Below the pieces are notes generated by a model. That model did no database searches and had not been told where the DNA came from. It saw only the letters and a program-made list of their open reading frames with translations. A stretch of 53,778 nucleotides of DNA from Bartonella sp. ML70XJBT.G (GTDB lineage Bacteria; Pseudomonadota; Alphaproteobacteria; Rhizobiales; Rhizobiaceae): assembly GCF_028618575.1 (NCBI RefSeq), contig NZ_JAQITA010000015.1:1-53778 (forward strand), written 5' to 3'. The position numbers and the translations under genes were made by a program. Positions 7,842 to 16,958 of this stretch are shown here, one piece after another (within the stretch, counting starts at the first letter, position 1; each line of letters begins with the position of its first letter).

Positions 7842-7949
7842 AGTTATGGGGATCTCTTTTTTTCCTGCACTAACCAACCATTTACATAAGGCAATGAAAT
7901 ATGTGTAACACCAAACATGCCGTCATTCACTCTAATAAAGCTGAGAAAC

Positions 7950-8380
7950 CTTATTTTTTATCATTGGCTATGAAGGAAAATCGTTAGACCATTATCTGAA
8001 TTGCTACATAGAAGATAATATCAAAATTTTGTATGATGTTCGTAAAAATCCAATAAATAGAAACATGGTTTTTCGAAAAGACAATTAGAGAAAGCTATAG
8101 CAACATTGGCATTCAATCACATGCCGGCACTTGAAATGGCTTCTAAAAAAAGACGCAATCTGAAAACAGAAAAGATTATGAACATCTTTTTGAAGATTAC
8201 CAAAAGACAACTCTTAAAAATAATATTCATGCAATAGAAAAATTATACTAGCTTTTTGGGGACAAAAGAGGTGTTGCAATTACTTGCTTTGAATCTGATG
8301 TGTGCATGTGTCATCGGGGGAAAATTGCCTTGGCTGTTACACAATTACAAGGTTGGAAATATGAAATGAAACACATCTAA
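7950..8380 (+). pseudogene. Decayed DUF488 protein
   Basis: Frame pieces spell a DUF488 protein: IIGYEGKSLDHYL, DNIKILYDVRKNPINR, (frameshift) GFSKRQLEKAIATL, SKKRRNLKTEK, (frameshift) YEHLFEDYQKTTLKNNIHAI, (frameshift) RVAITCFESDVCMCHRGKIA, ending WKYEMKHI at 8380. TIGYEGKS, DVRKNP and CFE-x-CHR are the conserved DUF488 motifs. At least three frameshifts make it non-functional. It fills the gap between the exonuclease and the excisionase-like gene. The molecular role of the family is poorly known. Confidence 0.8.
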
Positions 8381-8465
8381 CAAATAAATTTGTAAATTTT
8401 AAATACGGGGGTGTTTCTTAGCCGCTCACTTATTTACATAACATAAAAAAGAGAAAGGTAATGAG

Positions 8466-8669
8466 ATGATATTTGATGATGGCGATAGATATGTAACGAC
8501 ACGTGAGTGTGCACAGCTTTTTAGCGTATCAACGACAACGATTCGCAATTGGGTTCTTCAAGGTGTATTTCCAAAGCCATACAAGCTGGGGAGAGCAGTG
8601 AGGTGGAGAAAGAAAGAGATCTTAGCCTTTACTCCAGAGAAAAATACGGAGCAAATAACAACAAATTAG
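8466..8669 (+). CDS. AlpA/excisionase-like DNA-binding protein
   Basis: 67 residues. The N-terminal MerR-like winged helix (RYVTTRECAQLFSVSTTTIRNW, then FPKPYKLGRAVRW) is the AlpA/phage excisionase pattern. GAAAGG lies upstream. It is the last gene before tRNA-Thr, where an integrase would be expected, but no integrase gene lies between it and the tRNA. A direct repeat of AAGGTGGTCT (8691-8700 and 8703-8712) follows its stop. Likely a directionality factor or prophage regulator. Confidence 0.75.
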   Translation: MIFDDGDRYVTTRECAQLFSVSTTTIRNWVLQGVFPKPYKLGRAVRWRKKEILAFTPEKNTEQITTN

Positions 8670-8768
8670 ATAAAATTGTATAAACTGTAGAAGGTGGTCT
8701 GAAAGGTGGTCTAAAAATGATTGTTTAAAGGAAAAATCTATATATTTCACTGCGATAAGAACAAAAAG

Positions 8769-8844
8769 TGGTGCCGCATGCCGGATTCGAACCAGCGACC
8801 CCATCATTACGAATGATGTGCTCTACCAACTGAGCTAATGCGGC
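8769..8844 (-). tRNA. tRNA-Thr(CGT)
   Basis: 76-base cloverleaf on the minus strand. Acceptor GCCGCAT pairs with ATGCGGC, the anticodon loop reads TTCGTAA (anticodon CGT), the T-arm contains GGTTCGAATCC, and CCA is encoded. It marks the right-hand limit of the prophage region. Confidence 0.95.
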
Positions 8845-9309
8845 ATGAACTTGTACATTAAATGAAATAAAACGCCAGCTCGAGGGTAATAGCCAAAACT
8901 CTACATAAAAGCAAGTATGCATTTTTTCAATAATGTATAAGATGTGGTTATGATTGAGATCACCAGAGAGTATGAAGGTTAAGACAAGAACAGTATTTTG
9001 ATCTTGATAGCATAAAGTGCATTTCAAATTACTTCTTATTCAAATTGAGAAATGAATATGAAAAGAACCTCTCTGAGGTGGAAAGTGATATGAAGAATAT
9101 CCTCGTAAAGATATTTACTGCTTTTGTGAAAAAAGAGAAATTTATTGGGCAAGTGATTAGAAGGGGGAGGTAAAAAATATCATGAACTTTTATGCTGTGA
9201 GAATAAGATTAGTGGAATTGGTAGAAAAGTTATTTCTCATTCTTATAGAAAGAGGGATAAAAGGGATAATTTATAAAAGATGTTTTTTATTTAACGTGGA
9301 GTAAGAACT
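8845..9309. other. Non-coding gap
   Basis: Between tRNA-Thr and slyX. No convincing ORF or RNA structure was seen. It contains short low-complexity purine-rich runs and the slyX ribosome site (GGAG) at its end. Confidence 0.4.
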
Positions 9310-9516
9310 ATGGCAGATGAAGATCGATTGGTAGAATTAGAAATGAAATTAACTTACCAAGAAAAGTTTATTGATGAGCTTTCTAGTATTGTAACTGATC
9401 AATGGAAAAGTTTAAATGAGATATCTAAAAAAGTAGATGTGTTAACGAAGCGATTTTCAGATTTAGAAGAACTGGGTGTATTTGAAGCTGTTATTTTGCC
9501 ATTTCCTCGTCAATGA
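9310..9516 (+). CDS. slyX: SlyX-family protein
   Basis: 68 residues, the usual SlyX length. A heptad coiled coil (LEMKLTYQEKFIDELSSIVTDQWKSL and on to LTKRF) is followed by a proline-containing tail. SlyX family members usually end in a PPHY-type motif; here it is LPFPRQ. Function of the family is unknown (small cytoplasmic coiled-coil protein). It appears monocistronic. Confidence 0.75.
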   Translation: MADEDRLVELEMKLTYQEKFIDELSSIVTDQWKSLNEISKKVDVLTKRFSDLEELGVFEAVILPFPRQ

Positions 9517-9985
9517 GGACTTATATTTATCTTAAAGCGTTCATTTTGTTAGAATCCATCTTGTTAGATATGTAAGTGATTTTTATAAGCTTTATAAATT
9601 TCTCACGATTTTAAGAAATTTGAATCTTATAAGGATTAGTGACAGTATTAAGAGTTTTTTTCTCTATAACGTCTATGCTGCTAAAAACAAAAGACTTTTG
9701 GAGGGAATACATGAACGATTGTAGGCTGTTTTACGAGCTGCTGAGGGATTGAATGAGGGAACGCACTGCTTTTGATGAATACACATTAAGGTGAAACTAC
9801 GGCTAATCAAGAGTCATCATTAAGTGAATGCACATGTTTATAATAAGGCATTTATCTATTTCTCTTATCAAAATAGTCTTTAGCTATTTTGATAGAATAG
9901 AGTTTTTTCAAAGTGTACTGATTGCATATAGCACAATAAATTTTAGAAGAATCTTTTCAAGATTAACATCAAATATATTCCGCTT
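9517..9985. other. Non-coding gap
   Basis: AT-rich. A strong ribosome-site-like GGAGGG at 9701 precedes an ATG whose frame stops after 13 codons, so nothing real is supported. No RNA gene recognised. Confidence 0.4.
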
Positions 9986-10306
9986 TTAAGTGTACAATAT
10001 TTTGTGAAAAGGTTTTGGTTTTTCGTGATTCAGGATACAAAGTGCTATTGCGAAAGTACCAAAGATAGACCATACTGGTAAATAAGTGAGAGTAATGCAA
10101 ACAGAGGACAGGAAACTTGGTATGGTCTTACTGATAGACTGATTAAGTCCATAGATATCTGTTTGCAGAAGATTTGCTAATATTTTATTTAAGGGAGTGA
10201 TCGTCCAATGTGATGAGCTCATGGAGTTTACGCTATCAATGACAAAGACTACAATTGTTAGTGTAACGAAAATGAAAGCCATGAATTTAAGTAAAGGGCG
10301 AAGCAT
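9986..10306 (-). CDS. Small two-TM membrane protein
   Basis: 106 residues from ATG 10306 (ribosome site AGGAAAAA; the frame is open to 10357). There is an N-terminal membrane helix (about 6-25), a periplasmic loop with ITPLNKILANLL and the segment TIPSFLSSVCITLTYLPVW, then a second membrane helix (about 78-95). The layout (TM, a serine/threonine-Pro-Leu loop, a Pro-x-Trp before TM2) resembles a conserved rhizobial hypothetical protein. Function unknown. Divergent from the permease. Confidence 0.65.
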   Translation of the reverse strand: MLRPLLKFMAFIFVTLTIVVFVIDSVNSMSSSHWTITPLNKILANLLQTDIYGLNQSISKTIPSFLSSVCITLTYLPVWSIFGTFAIALCILNHEKPKPFHKILYT

Positions 10307-10474
10307 ATTTTTTCCTATAACTTTAATAGAACAACCGTATAATGCACAAAAAAACAAGAAGTTGCATTATGACAAGGGAGTGAATTTATACTTTCTGTTG
10401 GGAATTCTATTACAGATATTCTTAGCTTCTTGTATAAAGGTTAAAATCAATATCAAGGGGGAAAGGGAGGAAGC

Positions 10475-11902
10475 GTGTGTAATGATGCGAAGAATGAATT
10501 GAAGCGTAATCTTCAAAATCGCCACATTCAAATGATTGCTTTGGGTGGTGTTATTGGGACAGGGCTTTTTTATGGCTCAACAGAGGCAATACAATTAGCG
10601 GGGCCCTCAGCCATTGTGGCTTATCTTGTGGGGGGGCTTATTATATATTTCATTATGCGCATGCTTGGTGAAATGTCAGTAGAAGAACCAACATCGGGTG
10701 CTTTTAGTTTCTTTGCTTATAAATATTGGGGAAGGTTAGCTGGTTTCATAACAGGTTGGAATTATTGGTTTCTTTATATTCTTGTCAGCATGACTGAGCT
10801 TACAGTGATCGGATTTTACCTCGATCATTGGATTTTGATTGCTCATTGGAAGTCATCCTTCATTGTTCTTTTGTTCGTTACATTAGTGAATTTATCAAAT
10901 GTTCGTTTTTATGGAGAATTTGAATTTGGTTGTGCTTTGATCAAAATTTCCGCTGTTATTGGGATGATTATTTTGGGGATTTTTCTCATTGTCACTGGAA
11001 TAGGAGAAAATCAAGCGAGAGTTCATTATCTTTGGGATCATGGCGGTTTTTTTCCTTATGGAGCAATAGGGGTTGTTTTAGCGACTTCTGTCGTAATGTT
11101 TTCTTTTGGAGGGACAGAGCTTATTGGTATTGCAGCTGGAGAGGCATCCAATCCACAAAAAACAATTCCAGCAGCTATTCGCCAAGTTATGTGGAGGATT
11201 ATAATTTTTTATATTGGTTCTATCAGCGTTATTATGATCATCAGTCCGTGGAATATGATTGGAAAAAACGGTAGTCCTTTTGTTACAATTTTTGAAACTG
11301 TAGGAATTCCTGCGGCTGGCCATATTTTAAATTTTGTGGTTATTATGGCCGCTATTTCTGTTTACAATAGTGGCATTTATTCTAATGGCCGTATGCTTTA
11401 TAGTTTAGCTATACAAAAGAATGCACCACATATTTTCAGTAAATTAAGTACTGCTCGTGTTCCTTATATTGCTATTCTTTTTTCATCGTTCTGTACGGCG
11501 ACAATCGTTGTTGTGAACGCCCTTGTTCCTGATAATAGTTTTATGCGAATTATGGCTCTTGCAACGGCAGCAGCGCTTATTACTTGGGCTATTATTATTA
11601 TTGTTCATTTGAAATTTAGAAAGGCACACAGGAACAGAAAAGGGAATTTTAGTTACGCATTTGGTTTCTATCCTTATGCCAACTATTTTTGCCTTTGTTT
11701 TCTTGCTTTATTATTTTGTATTATGTTTGTCAGTGGCTTTGGGAAAAATGGATTAATGGCTCGACTTTTTGACATGATGGGAATGAGAGTGTCTTCTCTT
11801 GAAAAATATATCCCTGAACAGATGCCTGATATGAGTTTGGCAGTTATTATTATTCCGATATGGTGTTTGTTTTTATTTTTAGGCTATAAACTTAAGCGTT
11901 AA
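10475..11902 (+). CDS. AAT-family amino-acid permease
   Basis: 475 residues from a GTG with a good ribosome site (GGGAGGAAGC). Twelve predicted membrane segments. N-terminus LKRNLQNRHIQMIALGGVIGTGLF is the signature of the APC superfamily, AAT subgroup (ProY/CycA/YifK/AroP type), and the E-x-SGAFS-x-F motif follows in TM3. Imports an amino acid with protons across the inner membrane. The exact substrate cannot be read from the sequence. It precedes the biotin transporter but is separated by about 40 bases, so co-transcription is possible. Confidence 0.88.
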   Translation: MCNDAKNELKRNLQNRHIQMIALGGVIGTGLFYGSTEAIQLAGPSAIVAYLVGGLIIYFIMRMLGEMSVEEPTSGAFSFFAYKYWGRLAGFITGWNYWFLYILVSMTELTVIGFYLDHWILIAHWKSSFIVLLFVTLVNLSNVRFYGEFEFGCALIKISAVIGMIILGIFLIVTGIGENQARVHYLWDHGGFFPYGAIGVVLATSVVMFSFGGTELIGIAAGEASNPQKTIPAAIRQVMWRIIIFYIGSISVIMIISPWNMIGKNGSPFVTIFETVGIPAAGHILNFVVIMAAISVYNSGIYSNGRMLYSLAIQKNAPHIFSKLSTARVPYIAILFSSFCTATIVVVNALVPDNSFMRIMALATAAALITWAIIIIVHLKFRKAHRNRKGNFSYAFGFYPYANYFCLCFLALLFCIMFVSGFGKNGLMARLFDMMGMRVSSLEKYIPEQMPDMSLAVIIIPIWCLFLFLGYKLKR

Positions 11903-11943
11903 CGATAGAATAGGTAATATAAAGGGATTGATTGGAATAAATC

Positions 11944-12624
11944 TTGGGGATTATAAGGTTTGATAAGGTGACACAAGTCTTTGGTGATTTGTGTGTTTTA
12001 AGGGGTATTTCTGTAGAGCTTACCGAAAGACGAATAGCCGTTATTGGTGCGAATGGTTCTGGAAAAAGTACATTTGTTCGTCTTATCAATGGGTTACAAT
12101 TACCGTCGCATGGTTCTGTAAGCGTTGATGGGCTTGATACAAAGCGCGATGCAAAGGCGGTAAAACGTAAAGTAGGATTTGTTTTTCAAAATCCTGATAA
12201 TCAAATTGTTTTACCATTAGTGGAAGAAGATTTGTCTTTTGGTCTCAAAAATCTAAAACTGAGTAAAGATGAAATTAAAAAGCGTATAGATGAAATTTTA
12301 CAGCGCTATGATCTTCAAGCTTTTAGAGATCACCCAGTTCATTTATTAAGCGGTGGACAAAAACAACTTGTTGCCATTTCCAGTGTAGTAGCAATGAAAC
12401 CAGACTATATTGTTTTTGATGAGCCAACGACATTACTTGATTTGCGAAATAAGCGCCGTGTTACACAGGTTATAGAAGAGTTATCACAAACAGCGATTGT
12501 TGTATCACATGACTTGGAATTCCTCAAAAAATTTGATAGAGTGCTTGTTTTTGAGAGAGGGGAGATAGCAATTGATGATGTACCTTTTGTTGCTATCAAG
12601 GAGTATATAAGAAGAATGTCATGA
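11944..12624 (+). CDS. bioM: Biotin ECF transporter ATPase
   Basis: 226 residues from a TTG start, kept because the first beta-strand ([13 protein letters not shown]) is needed for the ABC fold. Walker [11 protein letters not shown]-loop FQNPDNQIV, signature LLSGGQKQL, Walker [14 protein letters not shown] and switch His (VVSHD) are all present. This is the CbiO/EcfA-type ATPase that powers the BioMNY biotin importer. The assignment to biotin rests on the following bioN and bioY genes. The stop overlaps the bioN start by 4 bases (ATGA). Confidence 0.9.
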   Translation: MGIIRFDKVTQVFGDLCVLRGISVELTERRIAVIGANGSGKSTFVRLINGLQLPSHGSVSVDGLDTKRDAKAVKRKVGFVFQNPDNQIVLPLVEEDLSFGLKNLKLSKDEIKKRIDEILQRYDLQAFRDHPVHLLSGGQKQLVAISSVVAMKPDYIVFDEPTTLLDLRNKRRVTQVIEELSQTAIVVSHDLEFLKKFDRVLVFERGEIAIDDVPFVAIKEYIRRMS

Positions 12625-13223
12625 TCAGTTTATATATTCCAAGGGGTACCTTTATTCATAGGCTTAGTCCGTGGGTTAAATTATTATTTCTTACGGTGTG
12701 TGGAACCACTATAATAATGGTTTCATCCATACTGCTTCTTGGGCTATTTTTATTACTTGTAGTCTTATTCTATAGAGTCGCCAAGATTCCTTTGAGTACT
12801 GTGATAAAGCAGTTTAAATCGATAGGATTACTTTTAGTTCTTCTCTTTGCATTTCAGACTCTTTTTAGCAGTCTGTTTACAGGGGTGGAGGTTGTATTAC
12901 GCCTTGTTATCCTTTTTTCTTTATCATCACTTATTTCATTTACAACCAAAGTTTCAGATATGGTGGCTTCAATTGAAGCAGGGCTTCAGCCATTTCGGTG
13001 TTTTGGTATAAATCCATCAAAAGTAAGTATGATTATCTCTATGGCTATCCGCTTTATTCCTCTTTTGAGGGAAAAGTTTAATGAAGTGCGTGAAGCACAG
13101 CAAGCACGCGGACTGAATACGAATATTGTCGCTCTTGCAATACCTTTAATTATACGAACCATAAGAATGGCTTCAGAAGTAGCAGAAGCATTGGAAGCGC
13201 GTTCTTATGATACTGATCGATAA
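12621..13223 (+). CDS. bioN: Biotin ECF transporter transmembrane protein
   Basis: 200 residues with several membrane helices. Two characteristic EcfT cytoplasmic motifs are present: the ARG signature in [10 protein letters not shown] and a second (EALEARSYD) near the C-terminus; both couple the ATPase to the S component. It overlaps bioM by 4 bases, implying coupled translation. Acts in the inner membrane as the scaffold for BioM and BioY. Confidence 0.9.
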   Translation: MISLYIPRGTFIHRLSPWVKLLFLTVCGTTIIMVSSILLLGLFLLLVVLFYRVAKIPLSTVIKQFKSIGLLLVLLFAFQTLFSSLFTGVEVVLRLVILFSLSSLISFTTKVSDMVASIEAGLQPFRCFGINPSKVSMIISMAIRFIPLLREKFNEVREAQQARGLNTNIVALAIPLIIRTIRMASEVAEALEARSYDTDR

Positions 13224-13269
13224 GATATCGAGTAGTCATTAAAGTTATTTCATAATGAAAGGATTATAA

Positions 13270-13824
13270 ATGAATACAAAAGACTTAGCTTATATTGCTT
13301 TATTTGCTGCTATTTATGCTGTTTTGGGCCTTTTCCCTCCTATTTATCTTCCTTTTTTTCTTGGGGTTCCTATTACCGCTCAGTCGATGGGACCAATGTT
13401 AGCAGGATCTATACTTGGGGCGAAAAGGGGTTTTTTAGCGTCACTTCTTTTTCTTATCCTTGTTGCGATTGGATTGCCTCTATTACCTGGTGGTCGTGGT
13501 GGAATCAGCGTCTTTTCAGGAATTGCTAGTGGTTATCTAATAGCTTTTCCATTTGCTGCATTTTTTATTGGTTTAATGGTCGAATTGTTCTGGCAACGGT
13601 TAAATTTTATAACATTATTTGTGATAAATGCTGTAGGTGGTATAGGAGTTATTTATGCTTTCGGTGTTCCATGGACAGCATATATGACGAAAATCTCTTT
13701 ACTAAAGGCTTTAATAGCGTCATCGGGTTTTTTGATAGGTGATAGTTTAAAAGTGCTGATCGCATCCTTTGTTGCATTTGCAATTAAAAGATCTGTTCCT
13801 CTCATTTATACAAAGAAAGATTAG
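13270..13824 (+). CDS. bioY: Biotin-specific S component, first copy
   Basis: 184 residues with about six membrane helices. BioY motifs: PPIYLPFFLGVPITAQSMGP near TM1-2 and GLPLLPGGRGGISVFSG. Binds biotin and docks on BioMN. It starts 46 bases after bioN. A second, very similar bioY lies at 14104. Confidence 0.93.
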   Translation: MNTKDLAYIALFAAIYAVLGLFPPIYLPFFLGVPITAQSMGPMLAGSILGAKRGFLASLLFLILVAIGLPLLPGGRGGISVFSGIASGYLIAFPFAAFFIGLMVELFWQRLNFITLFVINAVGGIGVIYAFGVPWTAYMTKISLLKALIASSGFLIGDSLKVLIASFVAFAIKRSVPLIYTKKD

Positions 13825-14103
13825 TTTTTATTTTAATATTATTAAAATAAAGGAGAGATTATTGATATATATAATATTATATAAGTAATTATCGTTTTAT
13901 TGTATAATAAAAATGTTTATAATATTTTATTAATTCATCAAAAATCATTGATTTTGTAATTTTTTATTATATTATATGATTTATATATTTAAATTAATTT
14001 AAGATATTTCTCATGCTATAGAAATATATTCTTAACGCAGGAAGTTATGATTGATCAATGATAACAATAATTAGAGATTATTTCATAATGAAGGAATGGT
14101 TTA
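13825..14103. other. AT-rich spacer between the bioY copies
   Basis: Extremely AT-rich (runs of alternating A and T), no ORF. It ends with a copy of the leader seen before the first bioY: TTATTTCATAATGAA occurs shortly before both starts, showing that the duplication included the ribosome-binding region. Confidence 0.6.
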
Positions 14104-14658
14104 GTGAATACAAAAGATCTAACTTATATTGCTCTATTTGCTGCTATTTACGCTGTTTTGAGTCTTTTTCCACCTATTCATCTGCCTTTTTTGCTGGGGG
14201 TACCTATTACAGCTCAGTCTATGGCTCCGATGTTATCAGGATCTATACTTGGGGCAAAAAGAGGAGCTTTAGCATCGCTTCTTTTCCTAGTTCTTATTGC
14301 AATTGGATTGCCTCTATTGCCAGGGGGGCGTGGTGGAATCAGTGTTTTTTCAGGTGTCACCAGTGGTTATTTAATCAGTTTTCCATTTGCGGCATTTTTT
14401 ATTGGCTTTATGGTTGAGTTATTTTGGAAACGGTTAAATTTTATACTATTATTTTTGATAAATACGGTAGGTGGTATTGGAATTGTCTATTCTTTTGGAA
14501 TACCGTGGGTGGCTTATATGACACAGGCTTCTTTGCTCACAGTTTTAATAAGTTCATTAGGTTTGTTAATTGGTGCTTTTATAAAAGTGCTGATTGCGTC
14601 TTTCGTTGCGCTTGCGATTAAAAAATCTATTCCTCTCATTACCTCAAAGGAAAAGTAG
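14104..14658 (+). CDS. bioY: Second BioY paralogue
   Basis: 184 residues, same length as the first copy and nearly identical in the N-terminal half. It starts with GTG where the first copy has ATG. Both biotin motifs are kept (HLPFLLGVPITAQSM, GLPLLPGGRGGISVFSG). Differences cluster in the C-terminal helices (for example TQASLLTVLISSLG against TKISLLKALIASSG). It looks functional. This is a tandem duplication, with the two copies sharing or competing for one BioMN module, or one copy acting alone. Confidence 0.92.
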   Translation: MNTKDLTYIALFAAIYAVLSLFPPIHLPFLLGVPITAQSMAPMLSGSILGAKRGALASLLFLVLIAIGLPLLPGGRGGISVFSGVTSGYLISFPFAAFFIGFMVELFWKRLNFILLFLINTVGGIGIVYSFGIPWVAYMTQASLLTVLISSLGLLIGAFIKVLIASFVALAIKKSIPLITSKEK

Positions 14659-15215
14659 TTCTCTTTTAAATTGAAATATTGTACCGCAGCTCATACAAAG
14701 ACATAAAGAGAAAATACGATAAAAGCCTCTTCTCTTATTCTCGTGTTTTGTAATAAGCGGATAATATAATAGGGTGAAATGGTATTATTGTACAGTTCTT
14801 AAGTGTTTATCTAAAAAGAGATGCATATAAAACATGCAACAGATTACTCTTTAAGAAATATAAAAATTACAAAAAAAAATTTATAAATAACATAGGCTAT
14901 TTTTATTTATTTGAAATTAAATTACTTTAAAAATGAAATCTTTTTTGAACACAAATTTTGAATGTTTTTGTTATTCTAAAAGCAATTTATTATACAATTA
15001 TAAATGAACATTTATCAACTTTGCTTTTATTTTTACTAATATATGATTCTTGAATATGTATTTCTAAAAATAGAAGAGGCGTTAATTATTTAGCTAAATG
15101 AATTTATAAAATATTTTTATTCTTTTTGTTATTATATTTCTTGCAATATATACATAAAAATAATATTATGTTATATTCATTACGGATCTTTATTAAAGAG
15201 AATAAGGTATAGAAT
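14659..15215. other. AT-rich non-coding gap
   Basis: No gene, RNA or clear repeat recognised. Long A/T runs, likely including the promoter of the next small gene. Confidence 0.4.
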
Positions 15216-15524
15216 ATGAATATAAGATATTATTTTTATGTATGTGTTATTATTTTAGCGTTTTCATCTATCGTAAAAGCATCTGATCGTACATCTTTTC
15301 TAGGAAAAACATCTTTTATTGTTACTTCTACTGTTTTGAAAACAAATCTATTTGTTGAGGATCAAGTCGATCCTTTATTAAATAAGGTTATTATAGCTAC
15401 TCATCCTGGTAATCATGATGTGTTTTGGAAAAATGTAGCGCCATTATTTCATAAAATAAAACGCATATATAAATCCTTAGGGGAATATTTATACACTTCT
15501 ATATTCTCTATATTCAATTGGTAG
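15216..15524 (+). CDS. Small predicted secreted protein
   Basis: 102 residues. Residues 1-22 are a good Sec signal peptide (basic MNIRYYF, hydrophobic core, cleavage after VKA-S). The mature part has a serine/threonine-rich start and an aromatic, basic C-terminus, with no cysteine. AATAAGG lies upstream. No family recognised. Likely periplasmic or secreted. Lineage-restricted small exported proteins are common in Bartonella, but this one cannot be assigned. Confidence 0.6.
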   Translation: MNIRYYFYVCVIILAFSSIVKASDRTSFLGKTSFIVTSTVLKTNLFVEDQVDPLLNKVIIATHPGNHDVFWKNVAPLFHKIKRIYKSLGEYLYTSIFSIFNW

Positions 15525-15661
15525 AGTACACAGAGAGCAGTTATGTATTGTTTTAGCTTAATTTTTACAGTAAAATTATGAATTGTGCTTTCATATTTTG
15601 GAAATTATTCATCATCTCATGAAGAAGCTGTTTCTCTGATACTATACGTTCTGTATTCTTA

Positions 15662-15877
15662 TTATTTTGTTTTTTGTCCACGTTTCCAACCACATAGACG
15701 TTCGCCTTGTTTATTATGCTTTAGAATATCTTTCGCCAAATTTGGGCTAATGACATTAATATCTTGCCGATTCAAATAGATGGGCAACCACCCCATACAA
15801 GAAGTTCGTTTATTCGTCGCGCAACCAGTCAGAAAGCTTATTACGCACATCAGCATCACTTTTCTGATTAACTTCAT
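15662..15877 (-). CDS. Rz1-like spanin lipoprotein
   Basis: 71 residues with a lipoprotein signal peptide ending in the lipobox LTGC (Cys at about residue 19). The start lies inside the upstream Rz-like gene in another frame (68-base overlap), the typical Rz/Rz1 nesting. The small size and basic tail fit an outer-membrane spanin that joins the inner-membrane spanin to open the outer membrane at phage lysis. The family is too variable for certainty; position is the main evidence. Confidence 0.65.
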   Translation of the reverse strand: MKLIRKVMLMCVISFLTGCATNKRTSCMGWLPIYLNRQDINVISPNLAKDILKHNKQGERLCGWKRGQKTK

Positions 15878-16037
15878 TTTCTACCTCAAGCCGTGTTGTT
15901 GCCATCTTGCAAGCTTTTTTTGTTTGTTTTTGCTGTTCAGCTTTTTTTCCAAGGAAAAAAGCTCTTGCCAAAGCAATAAAAAAAGCTGTTAAGATTGCTA
16001 TTGTTATCGTTAGGTATTTTTTTATCCATAAGATCAC
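15810..16037 (-). CDS. Rz-like inner-membrane spanin
   Basis: 75 residues from a GTG. An N-terminal membrane anchor (YLTITIAILTAFFIALARAFF) is followed by a polar helical segment, as in i-spanins. It overlaps the endolysin stop by four bases (GTGA) and contains the Rz1-like start. Translationally coupled lysis module. Confidence 0.65.
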   Translation of the reverse strand: MILWIKKYLTITIAILTAFFIALARAFFLGKKAEQQKQTKKACKMATTRLEVENEVNQKSDADVRNKLSDWLRDE

Positions 16038-16696
16038 AGGCGGTACTCCAGAAAACGTTTAGCGATATATATCATGGCGGTACAAGCTGCTAAAACCATA
16101 ATAGCTGCTAAAGCCCATTGAACAGGACCATTCCCCGCAACAAGGCCTCCAAGTCCTGAAAGAGAACCTATAATTGGTGTAATAGCTTCTACTTTGCAGA
16201 TACCCGTTACACCTTGTGATTCTACTATTTGATAATTTGGAGATACATATGAGCCCTGAGCCCATAATCCTGCCTCAGCTGCTCGACGATTGACAAGACC
16301 TCGAAGACGCTTTCCTCCTACTCTAGTCCATTTTTGTAATTCAGTTGGCACAGCTTCATAATTTCCTCTATTAAGCTTTTTTACGAGTGTAGAGTTACGA
16401 AAAGCTTCTGTTCCAACATTATAAGAAAACGATACAAGTGCGGCAAACTGCTCATCATTTAAAGGAACAGTAACAGTTTGTTCAACAACGTATTCAAATT
16501 TTTCTAAGTCTTGACAAAGAATCTTCTCCGCTTCTGCTTCCGTAATCCGCATATCTTTATAGACATGTGGGGTACCAACAGCGCTTGTATGTCCATAACC
16601 AATTGCCCACACACCAACTAAATCTTCGTAGGCGCTTAAACGCAAACCTTCCCATTTCTTAATGAGTGCTAATCCTTCTTTTGATATTTTTCGCAT
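16034..16696 (-). CDS. Phage endolysin, GH24 lysozyme with C-terminal membrane segment
   Basis: 220 residues. The GH24 (T4-type) catalytic domain spans residues 1-150. Glu16 (KKWEGLRL) and Asp25 (YEDLVG) stand in the expected E-8-D spacing. At the third catalytic position the usual Thr of VWTIGYGHT is Ala31 (VWAIGYGHT). The C-terminus carries a glycine-rich linker and one membrane helix (about 192-212). There is no N-terminal signal or SAR domain. It cleaves peptidoglycan at lysis. First gene of a three-gene lysis cassette that lacks the rest of a phage. Confidence 0.88.
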   Translation of the reverse strand: MRKISKEGLALIKKWEGLRLSAYEDLVGVWAIGYGHTSAVGTPHVYKDMRITEAEAEKILCQDLEKFEYVVEQTVTVPLNDEQFAALVSFSYNVGTEAFRNSTLVKKLNRGNYEAVPTELQKWTRVGGKRLRGLVNRRAAEAGLWAQGSYVSPNYQIVESQGVTGICKVEAITPIIGSLSGLGGLVAGNGPVQWALAAIMVLAACTAMIYIAKRFLEYRL

Positions 16697-16796
16697 TATC
16701 CTTATTCCATAAAAAACGACACAAAGCAGGGCATGAATAAAATTAAATTCACATCTGCCTATTTTAAAGAATAGACAGTAAAATAATCTGATAGAG

Positions 16797-16958
16797 TTAT
16801 AATACCTCTGCGATAAAAGTATTAAGATCTATATCACTTTGATTTATTGAAAAAAGAACACGTAAATCATTATCTTTCTGTAACAGGCAGTTTCCTCTCA
16901 ACTTAAAAAGCAACAATTCCAACTCAATCCAATCCGCAATAAAATAGAGTTTGTTCAA
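16797..16958 (-). CDS. Possible small ORF or remnant upstream of the endolysin
   Basis: 53-codon leftward frame from a TTG, with a coding-like sequence (FIADWIELELLLFKLRGNCL, then LFSINQSDIDLNTFIAEVL). No family recognised. It could be the end of a decayed phage gene, since another leftward fragment (RIGIAYQLSFMAYAVRVFLG) is readable around 17105-17205. Confidence 0.3.
   Translation of the reverse strand: MNKLYFIADWIELELLLFKLRGNCLLQKDNDLRVLFSINQSDIDLNTFIAEVL

Noticed and set aside
9701..9755. GGAGGG followed by ATG
   Set aside because: The frame stops after 13 codons and nothing related continues it.
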